Shown: piece after piece, positions 6,851-15,542 of the stretch
How the letters are laid out: each line of letters starts with the position of its first letter
How positions within the stretch are numbered: the first letter of the stretch is position 1
Origin: Sphingomonas sp. PP-F2F-A104-K0414
Lineage (GTDB): Bacteria > Pseudomonadota > Alphaproteobacteria > Sphingomonadales > Sphingomonadaceae
NCBI RefSeq assembly: GCF_004340945.1
Contig: NZ_SLYD01000008.1
Span: 1 to 64,000 of the forward strand
DNA length: 64,000 bases
Reading direction: 5' to 3'
Notes under the pieces: generated by a model
What the model was told of the DNA's origin: nothing
The model's database searches: none
What the model saw: the letters and a program-made list of their open reading frames with translations, nothing else
Program-made: the position numbers and the translations under genes

Positions 6851-7563
6851 GCTGCGAGCCTCAGCCGGTTGGCACTTTGAGCCATCGCTATCAACAGGTC
6901 TCGGAACGGAGCTGGCGTACCGATTCGCGGTGCGCTGTCCCTTCCCCCACCTTTGCCGCCGACCTCGCCCAATCGCTTGGCCCGTTTGAGTCCCATGCGC
7001 GCGACGATCTCAGGATCGAGTCGCGGCTCGCCAATGCCCCAGTCGAGATCGGGAAGGTCGCAGTCATATGCCAACAGCAAGGTGGGCTTGCGGGCATAGT
7101 GACCGTAACGGCCCTGCTCGACACAGCATGTCCAGCCGCCCAGTTCGTCAGCCCTCACCCATCCGCCGGCGCGCGACGGGACCGTCAGGCCGAAGAACGC
7201 CCATGCGTGCGATCCCCACGGGTGCTCCATTACGCCGCCCCAGCGGCGGACGTCAGATAGCCCGCACTTGAAGCAGCCCTGATCGGCGCCCTTCTGCTTG
7301 CGCTGGCCGGTCCGCTTGATGTGGAGCGGCTGGCCGGCCCACAGTTTACCCCACCGCTGGCATGGCGAATGCACGACGACCGGGTACGGTCCTGGGTAGA
7401 GCCGCGCATCGCGGCGCTCGTCCCACGGGTCGACGTTCGGCAGATCGTAGTAGCTGCCGCCAGCCTCGACATAGAGGGCAGCGACCATCCCATTACTCGC
7501 GGCCCGCATAGGCGCCGCTGCGGGCCGGGAATTAACTGGAATGAGGCTCTGACAGTTTTCCAT
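6847..7563 (-). CDS. phage/island-type protein with PCQ motif, possible methyltransferase relative
   Basis: A 238-residue protein. ATG 7563 follows GAAGGG at good spacing; a start at residue 26 (MVAALYVEAGGSYY) is possible. The pattern YVEAGGSYYDLPNVDPWD, then VVHSPCQRWG near residue 63, then RRWGGVMEHPWGSHAW near residue 106, recurs in proteins of alphaproteobacterial prophages. PCQ recalls the catalytic loop of C5-cytosine methyltransferases and MEHP may take the place of ENV, but there is no clear SAM-binding FxGxG motif. It is the first of four overlapping genes with the PP-loop protein. A methyltransferase role is speculative. Confidence 0.6.
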   Translation of the reverse strand: MENCQSLIPVNSRPAAAPMRAASNGMVAALYVEAGGSYYDLPNVDPWDERRDARLYPGPYPVVVHSPCQRWGKLWAGQPLHIKRTGQRKQKGADQGCFKCGLSDVRRWGGVMEHPWGSHAWAFFGLTVPSRAGGWVRADELGGWTCCVEQGRYGHYARKPTLLLAYDCDLPDLDWGIGEPRLDPEIVARMGLKRAKRLGEVGGKGGGRDSAPRIGTPAPFRDLLIAMAQSANRLRLAA

Positions 7564-7724
7564 TTCGCACCCTTCGTCTCGGTGGAAACAGCGGAGGTTT
7601 TCCGGTATTCTCGCGTCAGAAGCGCAGAGTTCTGCCCTGTCGGGTTAATTTACACTTAACCATCTTTGCGGAGGGCTAAACCGCAGAAATCAGCCATTGG
7701 CACCGGTCTTGCTGTGTCGCGGCC

Positions 7725-7943
7725 ATGTGGACTCGCTTTGCCCGCCTCTTCATCATCAAGACCAAGTTCGAGGCATTCCTCGTCATCTACGGGCTCGGGC
7801 TCGGCGCGGTCGAGCGCGGCATCCATTATCTTCAGCAATATCCCGGCTATGGCGGTTGGATGCTGTTCGCCGCCTGCCCGATCGCAGTCTTCATGGCAGG
7901 CGGGCGGATCATCGACTCGGTCAGTCACGGCCGAGAACGCTGA
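7725..7943 (+). CDS. small conserved membrane protein (72 aa)
   Basis: Two hydrophobic segments are visible, about residues 17-36 and 44-60 (GGWMLFAACPIAVFMAGG), after a basic N-terminus MWTRFARLFIIKTKFEAFLV. The sequence resembles conserved hypothetical membrane proteins of Sphingomonas. It is convergent with the Crp-family gene, with four bases between them. Function unknown. Confidence 0.7.
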   Translation: MWTRFARLFIIKTKFEAFLVIYGLGLGAVERGIHYLQQYPGYGGWMLFAACPIAVFMAGGRIIDSVSHGRER

Positions 7944-7947
7944 CCCG

Positions 7948-8715
7948 TCAGGATTTCTGCTGCGACAGGTGCAGATAGCGGCTCGAGAAGTCGGCGAGTT
8001 CGCGCAACGCATCCCAGCGTGGAAAGCTGATCCGCCGCCGGTTGCGCGAGATCAGACCGTCCGCTTCGAGCGACTTGATCGTCCGGTTGACGTGCACCGC
8101 GGTCAGCCCGAGCGCATCGCCGAGCTGTTCCTGGCTCATCGGCAGTTCGTAGCCGGTCTCGTCGACCAAGCCCTGCATGTCGAGCCGGATCGCGAATTCG
8201 CACAGGAAATGCGCCAGCCGCGACCGGGCATCGCGCCGGCCGATATTGAGGATCCATTCGCGGAAGATCGATGCCTCGACCAGCGTGTTGACGAAGATTG
8301 CATTGCCGATCGACGCTCGCGTCCGGGCGAGATCGCGCAACGCCGTTCGTGAGATCGTCGCGACGTCCGCGCGGGTCAGCGTCTGCACATTGTGGTCGGC
8401 GACGTCGAGAAACAGGTGCTGGAAGTCCAGCGCCTCCCCCGGCACGTGCAGTGACACGATCTGTCGCATCCCCGAGCCGGTCAGCTTCTGGCGGTATGCA
8501 AACCCGGACAGCAAGACAGCGCATTGCTCGGGCGCGTCGCCTTCGCGGACGAGATAGGACGACGGTTCGTAGGTTCGCAGCGTATACGGTAACGCCAGCA
8601 ATGCGCGACGATCAGCTTCGTGCAGAACCGCGTGTGTTTCGAGCTTTCGCACCATCAAAGCCAAGGGGGCCAAAGGGGAAATCACAGCACCATGATCCGT
8701 CAGAACATCGTTCAA
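7948..8715 (-). CDS. Crp/Fnr family transcriptional regulator
   Basis: An N-terminal cyclic-nucleotide-binding-type domain (about residues 15-130 of the shorter form; YLVREGDAPEQCAVLLSG) is followed by a helical linker and a C-terminal winged helix with MSQEQLGDALGLTAVHVNRT, the HTH_Crp recognition region. No cysteine cluster for an FNR iron-sulfur centre is seen in the N-terminus. The frame opens at ATG 8751, but TTG 8715 has a far better ribosome-binding site (GGGAGAA) and gives the N-terminus LNDVL typical of sphingomonad members, so 8715 is preferred. The ligand and regulon are unknown. Confidence 0.85.
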   Translation of the reverse strand: MNDVLTDHGAVISPLAPLALMVRKLETHAVLHEADRRALLALPYTLRTYEPSSYLVREGDAPEQCAVLLSGFAYRQKLTGSGMRQIVSLHVPGEALDFQHLFLDVADHNVQTLTRADVATISRTALRDLARTRASIGNAIFVNTLVEASIFREWILNIGRRDARSRLAHFLCEFAIRLDMQGLVDETGYELPMSQEQLGDALGLTAVHVNRTIKSLEADGLISRNRRRISFPRWDALRELADFSSRYLHLSQQKS

Positions 8716-8796
8716 ATGCGTTCTCCCGCACAAATCGGGGCGGGAGCACATGCCTCTCTCGGCCGTCAGCGCCCAATGATCGGCTGTCGGTAAAAG

Positions 8797-8826
8797 ACGA
8801 TAACATATTCGGATAAGGCTTATCGT
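8797..8826. promoter_or_regulatory. dyad upstream of Crp-family gene
   Basis: ACGATAA (8797-8803) and TTATCGT (8820-8826) form a perfect 7-base inverted repeat 71 bp or more upstream of the regulator's start. A position this close suggests an operator, perhaps autoregulatory. No consensus was matched. The flanking 8752-8990 holds no gene that I can see. Confidence 0.35.
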
Positions 8827-8990
8827 AACATTTGGTCTTCACGCAAAATAAACCTGCGTTAGAATCGATAAGCTATGACCCCGGGTCTATCAAAGCCGAT
8901 GCTGCCAGCATCTTAGACTATACTGGCCTGTCGGGACATTGCCTTTGCGCCGTAGCGTTTTATCCGTACGGATATCGATCACGCGACGCG

Positions 8991-9170
8991 TTACGGTTTG
9001 ACGGATGTCGCGCTGCTGATTTCATCCAATGCGCTTTGCAGGCAATCAATACAATCGCTCAGCTTGGCACCGAATAGCGGATTGTCGCCCTCATCGGCGA
9101 TCCGCAGCGCTTCCTCGATCAGGAAGACCATCGATTTTAAACGCGCGACTGCCTGCGCTTTGCTATGCAT
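8991..9170 (-). CDS. small conserved hypothetical protein (59 aa)
   Basis: The frame reads MHSKAQAVARLKSMVFLIEE, then LRIADEGDNPLFGAKLSDCI, then a short helix to the TAA at 8991. It resembles a small sphingomonad family with the pattern ADEGDNPLFGAKL. It probably has its own promoter in 9171-9295, where nothing else is seen. Function unknown. Confidence 0.65.
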   Translation of the reverse strand: MHSKAQAVARLKSMVFLIEEALRIADEGDNPLFGAKLSDCIDCLQSALDEISSATSVKP

Positions 9171-9295
9171 TCCGGCCTCCGTTCACGCATGATGGTCGTT
9201 GCGACCAGTTCGGTGCAGTTTGCGACGATTAACCATTCCCGGTGTCGGCAGGCAAGATACCAATTGCGGTCGGTGCGCGCGGCGTCGTGCCGCGC

Positions 9296-9853
9296 TCAGA
9301 CCGGGCGTTTCCAAGACTGGACCAGACCAGCCATCAGACCGTCGACCGAATCCACCTGTGCCGCAAGCCGCTGGTGCAACAATCCCGCGGCGTCGCGAAA
9401 GCGCCGCGCGAGCGCGTTGTCGGGGACGATACCGAGACCGACTTCATTCGAGACGAGAATGACCCGCGCCTGGGCGCAGGCGAGCGTCGCTAGCAAAACA
9501 TCGACTTCCTGGTCGATGTCGAGATCGGCGAGCAATAGGTTGGAAAGCCATAAAGTAAGGCAATCGACGAGGACGACCGTGTTCGCGCCATCCACCTCGC
9601 GCAATGCGGCGGCGAGTTGGGTCGGGGCCTCGACGGTCTGCCACCGCGCATCGCGGTCGGTACGATGCCGCGCTACCCGATCGCGCAACTCGTCGTCGAA
9701 TGCCTGCGCGGTCGCGATATACACCAGCGGTCCCGCCAACGATGCCGCGGCGGCTTCGGCGACGGCCTGCGCATGACGGCTCTTGCCGGACCGCGCGCCG
9801 CCGAGCACGAACAGGCTCCTACCGAACGACGGGCTGGTTTGTAATGGCGGCAT
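9296..9853 (-). CDS. cobU: adenosylcobinamide kinase / adenosylcobinamide-phosphate guanylyltransferase
   Basis: A 185-residue bifunctional enzyme that phosphorylates adenosylcobinamide and then transfers GMP to give AdoCbi-GDP, the substrate of CobS. A Walker A motif GGARSGKS lies near residue 18. VDCLTLWLSNLL near residue 99 and SNEVGLGIVP near 137 are CobU signatures. ATG 9853 is chosen because AAGGAGAG precedes it at ideal spacing; the longer frame to 9946 has no such site. It is divergent from cobC across 72 bases that must carry both promoters. Confidence 0.93.
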   Translation of the reverse strand: MPPLQTSPSFGRSLFVLGGARSGKSRHAQAVAEAAAASLAGPLVYIATAQAFDDELRDRVARHRTDRDARWQTVEAPTQLAAALREVDGANTVVLVDCLTLWLSNLLLADLDIDQEVDVLLATLACAQARVILVSNEVGLGIVPDNALARRFRDAAGLLHQRLAAQVDSVDGLMAGLVQSWKRPV

Positions 9854-9925
9854 GGTCTCTCCTTCGCGCTTGCAGCGCGCGTCCGGAATGACGATGAGCG
9901 GCGCAAGATCAAGCGAAAGGATATC

Positions 9926-10900
9926 ATGACGGGGTTGCGCGCGCATGGCGGGAGGGTCGATCTCGCCGCAACCCTGTACCCCGATGCCCCCACCCCGTGG
10001 ATCGATCTGTCGACCGGGATCAATCCGTGCGCCTGGCGGTCCGACCCTTTGCCGCCCGTCGATCTCACGACGCTGCCATCGCCGGCATCGATCGCGGTGC
10101 TCGAAGAAGCGGCGGCTGCAATGTTCGGAACCGATTCCGCCTGCGTTCTCGCGTTGCCGGGCAGCGAGATCGGACTACGCTTGCTGGCCGGTCTCGATCT
10201 GCCACGGCCCGCCCGATTTGTAGCGCCGAGCTACGCAACCCATGCGGAAGTGTTCGGACACGCCAGCGCCGTTATGCGACCGACCATCGATAACATCGAA
10301 GACGGAACGCTGCTGCTCGCAAACCCGAACAATCCGGATGGACTACTCGACAAACCAGAGCGCCTGCTCGCCGTAACGCGAAACGGCGCATGGCTGGTGG
10401 TCGACGAAGCGTTTGTCGACCTGGTCCCATCGTACAGCATCGTCCCGCATCTTCGGCCATCCGACCGCGTCATCGTTTTTCGCTCGTTTGGCAAGACGTT
10501 CGGCCTGCCCGGCGTCCGGCTCGGTTTCATGATCGCCCCGCCGGCGCAGGTTTCCGCGATGCGCCACCGGCTGGGAAGCTGGCCGGTTTCCGCCTGCGCA
10601 GTGGCTTATGGGACGGCCGCCTACCGCGATAGCGCCTGGATCGATGCGAACCGGCTCGCCTGCATCGACCGGGCGGCACGCTTGGACACGATGCTGGCGC
10701 GCCACGGGCTGCACGCGACCGGTGCCTGCCCCCTGTTCCGGCTCGTGGAAAGCAGCGCCGCAGCCGCGATATTCGACCGTCTGGCGCATGCCGGGATACT
10801 GACGCGCACGTTCGACCATGAGCCACACTGGCTGCGGATCGGCCTGCCACGCGACGACATCGCCTTCGACCGGCTGGACCGAGCGCTGGCGCATGGCTGA
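9926..10900 (+). CDS. cobC: threonine-phosphate decarboxylase (CobC; CobD in Salmonella)
   Basis: A 324-residue fold-type I PLP enzyme that makes (R)-1-amino-2-propanol phosphate, the linker between the corrin ring and the lower ligand. DLSTGINP near residue 28, LLANPNNPDG near 130, VVDEAFVD near 158 and the PLP-lysine motif SFGKTFGLPGVRLGF near 188 are all present. Its stop overlaps the cbiB start by eight bases, so cobC-cbiB-cobQ form an operon. Naming differs between organisms. Confidence 0.9.
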   Translation: MTGLRAHGGRVDLAATLYPDAPTPWIDLSTGINPCAWRSDPLPPVDLTTLPSPASIAVLEEAAAAMFGTDSACVLALPGSEIGLRLLAGLDLPRPARFVAPSYATHAEVFGHASAVMRPTIDNIEDGTLLLANPNNPDGLLDKPERLLAVTRNGAWLVVDEAFVDLVPSYSIVPHLRPSDRVIVFRSFGKTFGLPGVRLGFMIAPPAQVSAMRHRLGSWPVSACAVAYGTAAYRDSAWIDANRLACIDRAARLDTMLARHGLHATGACPLFRLVESSAAAAIFDRLAHAGILTRTFDHEPHWLRIGLPRDDIAFDRLDRALAHG

Positions 10901-11831
10901 GCCGATAGCGGTCCTAGCGATAGCGATCGACGCTGCGATCGGCTGGCCGGCCGCACTCTATGCACGGATAGGACATCCGGTAGGCGGGTTCGCGCGGTTG
11001 ATCGGCGCCGCCGAGGCACGCTGGAACGATCCGCGAACATCGTTTGCGACCCGTCGGGCGGCGGGTGTCTTGACGATGACAGTCGTCGTCGGGGTCGCGG
11101 TCGTCATCGCGCTCGCGCTAGACGTCGTTCTGCGAATGCTGCTCGGGTCTTCCGCCTGGGTCGCGATCGCCTTGTTAGCCGCGCCGGGACTCGCGATCCG
11201 TAGCCTGCACGATCATGTCGTTCCCGTGGCGCATGCGCTGGGAGCGAGCGACCTCCAGACTGCCCGTGACCGCGTTGGCATGATCGTCGGGCGGGATGTC
11301 GCGTCGCTCGATGAAGCCGGCGTCGCGCGGGCGGCGATCGAGAGCCTTGCCGAGAGCGTGTGCGATGGCGTCGTCGCGCCACTGTTCTGGTTGCTCGTGG
11401 CCGGGCTGCCGGGACTGTGGGCGTATAAGGCGATCAACACGGCCGACAGTTTGATCGGGCACCGTGAAGAGCGCTGGCGTGCGTTCGGCTGGGCTGCGGC
11501 ACGGACCGATGATTTGGCCAATCTGATCCCGGCGAGGCTGAGCGGCGTGCTGCTGTGCGTCGCCGGGCTCGGCGGTTGGCAGACGATGTGGCGCGATGCC
11601 GGCAACCACGCCTCGCCGAACGCCGGCTGGCCAGAGGCGGCAATGGCGGGCGCGCTTGGCCTGCGTCTCGCCGGGCCGATCGCCTATGACGGGGTGAGCG
11701 TCGCCAAGCCCTATATCGGCGATGGCCGTGCGGACGCTACCGCCGCCGATCTACGCGCCGCGCTCGGCATCTATCGCCGAGCGTGTGTGCTCCTGTTTGT
11801 CATTGCCGGAGGGATCGCATGGGCGCTCTGA
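10893..11831 (+). CDS. cbiB: adenosylcobinamide-phosphate synthase (CbiB/CobD)
   Basis: A 312-residue inner-membrane protein with several hydrophobic segments. It joins aminopropanol phosphate to adenosylcobyric acid. Family signatures include ESLAESVCDGVVAPLFW near residue 150, YKAINTADSLIGH near 178 and the C-terminal PYIGDGR. ATG 10893 lies inside the end of cobC. Its own end overlaps the cobQ start by 13 bases. Confidence 0.9.
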   Translation: MAEPIAVLAIAIDAAIGWPAALYARIGHPVGGFARLIGAAEARWNDPRTSFATRRAAGVLTMTVVVGVAVVIALALDVVLRMLLGSSAWVAIALLAAPGLAIRSLHDHVVPVAHALGASDLQTARDRVGMIVGRDVASLDEAGVARAAIESLAESVCDGVVAPLFWLLVAGLPGLWAYKAINTADSLIGHREERWRAFGWAAARTDDLANLIPARLSGVLLCVAGLGGWQTMWRDAGNHASPNAGWPEAAMAGALGLRLAGPIAYDGVSVAKPYIGDGRADATAADLRAALGIYRRACVLLFVIAGGIAWAL

Positions 11832-13288
11832 TGCTCCAGGGAACCGGCTCCGACGTCGGCAAGTCGGTGCTCGTCGCCGGGCTATGCCGCGCGTTCGCCA
11901 ATCGCGGACTGTCGGTCCGCCCGTTCAAGCCGCAGAACATGTCGAACAACGCCGCCGTTACCGCCGATGGCGGCGAGATCGGTCGCGCGCAGGCCACCCA
12001 AGCGATCGCGTGTCGCGTCGAGCCGAGCGTCGACATGAACCCGGTGCTGCTGAAACCACAGGGCGACCGCACCTCGCAACTGATCGTCCGCGGGCAGGTG
12101 CGCGGCACGCTCGCCGCGGCACGCTGGCGCGAGGGACGCGAAGGGCTGCTGGTCGACGTGCTCGACAGCTTCGAACGGCTGTCGGCAGGCTGCGATCTCG
12201 TCGTCGTCGAAGGCGCGGGCAGCCCGGCGGAGATCAACCTGCGCGCCGGCGACATTGCCAATATGGGGTTCGCGCGCGCTGCCGACGTGCCCGTGGTGCT
12301 GGTCGGCGACATCGACCGCGGCGGCGTGATTGCGGCGATCGTCGGCACGCGCGCGGTGATCGATCCGGCCGACGCGGCGATGATCCACGGCTTCCTGATC
12401 AACAAGTTCCGCGGCGACCCCGCGTTGTTCGACGACGGCTATCGCGCGATCGAAGCGCGCAGCGGATGGCGGGGGTATGGCGTCGTGCCGTGGCTCGCAG
12501 ACGCGGTACGATTGCCGAGCGAGGACGCCGTGATTTTGGAGCGCCCCTCCGCCGGTGCTCAGCGTCGCGTTACGATCGCCTGCCCGATCACGCCGCGGAT
12601 CGCCAATTTCGACGACCTCGATCCGCTTCGCCTTGAGCCCAGTGTCGCGCTGGTCATGGTACCGCCGGGCACGCCGATCCCGGACGTCGACATGATCGTG
12701 CTCGCGGGATCGAAGGCGACGATCCCCGACCTCGCCTTCGTTCGTGCGCAGGGATGGGACATCGATATCCGCGCGCATTACCGCCGCGGCAAGCCGGTGC
12801 TCGGGCTCTGCGGCGGCTATCAGATGCTCGGTCGCAGCATCGCCGACCCCGACGGGATCGAGGGGCCGGCGGGGCGTGTCGACGGGCTCGGGATGCTCGA
12901 CATCGACACGGTCCTTACCGGCCGCAAGACGCTGGAGCGGGTGCGCGGCCGGGCACAAGGCGCGGCATTCGAGGGCTATGAGATGCACATGGGCGCGACC
13001 ACCGGACCCGCGACCGCGCGCCCGGTCGGCCACCGCGCCGATGGCAGCCCCGAAGGCGCGACGAGTGCGGACGGGCTGGTGGCGGGCAGCTATGTTCACG
13101 GCCTGCTGGCGCTCGCGGAGCAACGCACGGCGTGGCTGGCTCGGCTCGGCGTCGCGGCCAGTGGACCAGATCATGGCGCGTCGATCGACGCCGCGCTCGA
13201 TGCGATCGCCGCGACGCTTGAACGCCATGTCGATCTCGATGCGCTACTCGCGCTAAGCGAGCGCGCCGGCCACCGAGAGCGCAACTAG
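11819..13288 (+). CDS. cobQ: cobyric acid synthase
   Basis: A 489-residue amidotransferase that amidates corrin side chains b, d, e and g. The N-terminus MLQGTGSDVGKS is the ATP-binding P-loop of the DTBS-like domain. VVEGAGSPAEINL near residue 136 follows. The C-terminal class I glutamine amidotransferase domain has its nucleophile in GLCGGYQMLG near residue 327. The length is normal. The start is ATG 11819; ATG 11831 is possible. The last 36 bases overlap the last 36 of convergent cobS. Confidence 0.93.
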   Translation: MGALMLQGTGSDVGKSVLVAGLCRAFANRGLSVRPFKPQNMSNNAAVTADGGEIGRAQATQAIACRVEPSVDMNPVLLKPQGDRTSQLIVRGQVRGTLAAARWREGREGLLVDVLDSFERLSAGCDLVVVEGAGSPAEINLRAGDIANMGFARAADVPVVLVGDIDRGGVIAAIVGTRAVIDPADAAMIHGFLINKFRGDPALFDDGYRAIEARSGWRGYGVVPWLADAVRLPSEDAVILERPSAGAQRRVTIACPITPRIANFDDLDPLRLEPSVALVMVPPGTPIPDVDMIVLAGSKATIPDLAFVRAQGWDIDIRAHYRRGKPVLGLCGGYQMLGRSIADPDGIEGPAGRVDGLGMLDIDTVLTGRKTLERVRGRAQGAAFEGYEMHMGATTGPATARPVGHRADGSPEGATSADGLVAGSYVHGLLALAEQRTAWLARLGVAASGPDHGASIDAALDAIAATLERHVDLDALLALSERAGHRERN

Positions 13289-13966
13289 CAGCCCGGTCTC
13301 GACGATCTCAATCCCGGCGCCATGCGCATCGCCGGTCACGCCGCCCAGCGTCCGCCGCAACCATGCCGCGACGCCTAACGTGAGCAGTGGGAGAGCGACC
13401 AGTGCAGGCACCGCGACCGCCGCGAGCGCAAGCACAAGTCCCCACCCCAGCAGGTCACGCGTTCGGACCGCGCCGGCGACGGCCGCGCCCAGCCCGCCGG
13501 ACCGCAGTGGCGGTAGCAGCCTCGTCCAGACGAGCGGCCCCATCCTTGCCGCGAACGGTACTAGGATCAGCGTCCAGCCAATCCCCGCCGCGTGGAGCAA
13601 TACCAGCTTGGCCAGCATCTGGCTAACAGTTGCGACGACGCCGAAGCTCCCGATATGCGGATCGGCCATCACCGCGAGCAGCCGCGTCCGATCGCCATGC
13701 GCCGCGCCCAACCCATCGGCGAGGTCGGCGAGCCCGTCGAGATGCAGCACCCCCGTCACTGCGATCCACGTCAGCAGCGCAGCGCAGGCCCCCGCCCAAG
13801 GATCGACCAGCGCACCCAGCCAGCCGGCCGCCGCGACGATCAGGCCGATCGCGAGACCGACGACAGGGTAGCACCGGATGGCCGCTGCGAAATCGTCGGC
13901 ACCCATTTCGACGCGCGGCATCGGCAGCCGGGTGAGGAAGCCGAACGCGATGATCAACCGCTTCAT
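13253..13966 (-). CDS. cobS: adenosylcobinamide-GDP ribazoletransferase (cobalamin synthase)
   Basis: A 237-residue membrane protein that joins AdoCbi-GDP and alpha-ribazole (or its phosphate). Features are FLTRLPMP near residue 10, LHLDGLADLADGLGA near 76 (the Asp-rich catalytic motif) and GDAHGAG near the end, plus several membrane helices. The start ATG 13966 forms an ATGA overlap with the phosphatase gene. It is last in the riboswitch operon and converges on cobQ with a 36-base 3' overlap. Confidence 0.92.
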   Translation of the reverse strand: MKRLIIAFGFLTRLPMPRVEMGADDFAAAIRCYPVVGLAIGLIVAAAGWLGALVDPWAGACAALLTWIAVTGVLHLDGLADLADGLGAAHGDRTRLLAVMADPHIGSFGVVATVSQMLAKLVLLHAAGIGWTLILVPFAARMGPLVWTRLLPPLRSGGLGAAVAGAVRTRDLLGWGLVLALAAVAVPALVALPLLTLGVAAWLRRTLGGVTGDAHGAGIEIVETGLLVALSVAGALA

Positions 13967-14532
13967 GTCGCCAAGCCGACGATCTGCACGGTCCGCGTCG
14001 GGCCTGGCCATATCCGCAGCGACACCAGCGCGGCATAGGGGAGGTCGAACGCCCAGATCTGCCTTCGATCGAACCCGCACAACTCCGCGAGCGCCGCCCG
14101 GATCGCGCCGCCGTGCGTCACGACGAGTGTCGAGACCTGCGGCATCGCGGCCAGTGCCTGCGCGACCCGGTCCTGCAACGCGGACCAGCGTTCGCCATCC
14201 GGCGGTGGTGACGCATCGGGATCGTCGTAGAATGCGGCCAATTCGGCGGGATCGATTGCCGCCGGGGCCAGCCCGTCCCATGCCCCGAAATCGAGTTCGC
14301 GCCAGCGTGGGTCGACCTCGACCGCAACGCCTCGCGGTTCACTGATCGCCGCCGCACAGGCGCGTGCGCGGATCAGATCGGAGGCCTCGATCCGTTCGAT
14401 CGCAAGACTCTCGGCGCGTGCCATACAGACGGCAATCCCTCCCTCGGTTACCGGGTCGTCGGTCCGCCCGAGCATTCGCCCTGCCACGTCGGGCGCACCA
14501 TGTCGCATCAGGTGCAACATGTACGCGCTCAC
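13963..14532 (-). CDS. histidine phosphatase family protein, probable alpha-ribazole phosphatase
   Basis: A 189-residue protein with the catalytic phosphohistidine motif LMRHGAP near residue 8, ELDFGAWDG near 78 and the second histidine in VVTHGGAIRAAL near 138. The family removes the 5' phosphate from alpha-ribazole phosphate or adenosylcobalamin phosphate (Salmonella CobC), and its place between cobT and cobS supports this role. Start ATG 14532 overlaps the cobT stop by four bases; ATG 14520 is an alternative. Confidence 0.88.
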   Translation of the reverse strand: MSAYMLHLMRHGAPDVAGRMLGRTDDPVTEGGIAVCMARAESLAIERIEASDLIRARACAAAISEPRGVAVEVDPRWRELDFGAWDGLAPAAIDPAELAAFYDDPDASPPPDGERWSALQDRVAQALAAMPQVSTLVVTHGGAIRAALAELCGFDRRQIWAFDLPYAALVSLRIWPGPTRTVQIVGLAT

Positions 14533-15542
14533 GCCGCCGAAACGCCCGCCTCGGCGAACGTCGCCATCTCGGCATGCGCGGCCAGTGCCGCGCGGACGAG
14601 CAACGCCGCGGTGGCGGCACCGCTGCCCTCGCCCAGCCGCATCCCGAGCGAGAGCAATGGTTCGAGGCCCATTCGCTCAAGCAGAAGACGGTGCCCCGGC
14701 TCGGCCGAGACATGTCCGGCAAGGCAATGCGCGAGAATGTCCGGACACGCCGCCGCCAATGTCGCGACCGCCGCACAGCAGATGAACCCGTCGAGCATCA
14801 CCGGCACGCCCGCCAGTCGCGCGGCAACCACCGCGCCTGCGATCGCCGCCAACTCGCGTCCACCGAGCCGCCGCAAGATCTCGAACGGCGTGCCCAGCGC
14901 GTCCCGGTGCAGCGCGACCCCGGCTTCGACCACTGCGATCTTCCGCGCGATGCCGTCATCGTCGACCCCGGTTCCCGGCCCCACCCAGTCGCTCGCCGAT
15001 CCGCCGAAGCTCGCCAAGCACAGCGCCGCGGCGGTCGTCGAATTGCCGATCCCCATCTCGCCGAGCACCACCAAGTCCGGCGCGTCCGAGACGGCAGCCG
15101 CGCCCGCGTTCAACGCGGCGAGGCACTCGTCCTCCGACATCGCAGGCGCTTGCGTGAAATCCGCCGTCGGCCGGTCGAGGTCGAGCGACACGATCTTCAG
15201 CTCGAGGCCCGCCGCTCGCGACAGCGCATTGATCGCCGCGCCGCCATGCTCGAAATTGGCGACCATCTGCGCGGTGACCGAGGCCGGAAACGCACTCACA
15301 CCTCGCGCGACGATGCCGTGATTGCCGGCGAACACCACCGCGCTGCCGCGATCGAGCCGCGGCAGCGGGTTGCCCTGCCAGCCGGCCATGAACACCGCTA
15401 TATCCTCCAGCCGCCCTAGCGAGCCCGGCGGTTTGGTCAGTTCGCTTTGCCGGACGATCGCCGCGGATCGCGCCGCGGCGTCCGCCTGCGGCAAGCCGCG
15501 CAAGGCCGCCAGAAACCCGGCGGGCGTCGCGAACGCGGTCAT
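14529..15542 (-). CDS. cobT: nicotinate-nucleotide--dimethylbenzimidazole phosphoribosyltransferase
   Basis: A 337-residue enzyme that activates the lower ligand by making alpha-ribazole phosphate. Motifs seen are TKPPGSLGRLE near residue 36, FAGNHGIVARGVSAFP near 70, GEMGIGNSTTAAAL near 161 and the GHVSAEPGH segment near 286, close to the catalytic glutamate. Length matches the family. Start ATG 15542 overlaps the DUF1636 stop (ATGA). In the riboswitch-led operon. Confidence 0.93.
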   Translation of the reverse strand: MTAFATPAGFLAALRGLPQADAAARSAAIVRQSELTKPPGSLGRLEDIAVFMAGWQGNPLPRLDRGSAVVFAGNHGIVARGVSAFPASVTAQMVANFEHGGAAINALSRAAGLELKIVSLDLDRPTADFTQAPAMSEDECLAALNAGAAAVSDAPDLVVLGEMGIGNSTTAAALCLASFGGSASDWVGPGTGVDDDGIARKIAVVEAGVALHRDALGTPFEILRRLGGRELAAIAGAVVAARLAGVPVMLDGFICCAAVATLAAACPDILAHCLAGHVSAEPGHRLLLERMGLEPLLSLGMRLGEGSGAATAALLVRAALAAHAEMATFAEAGVSAA

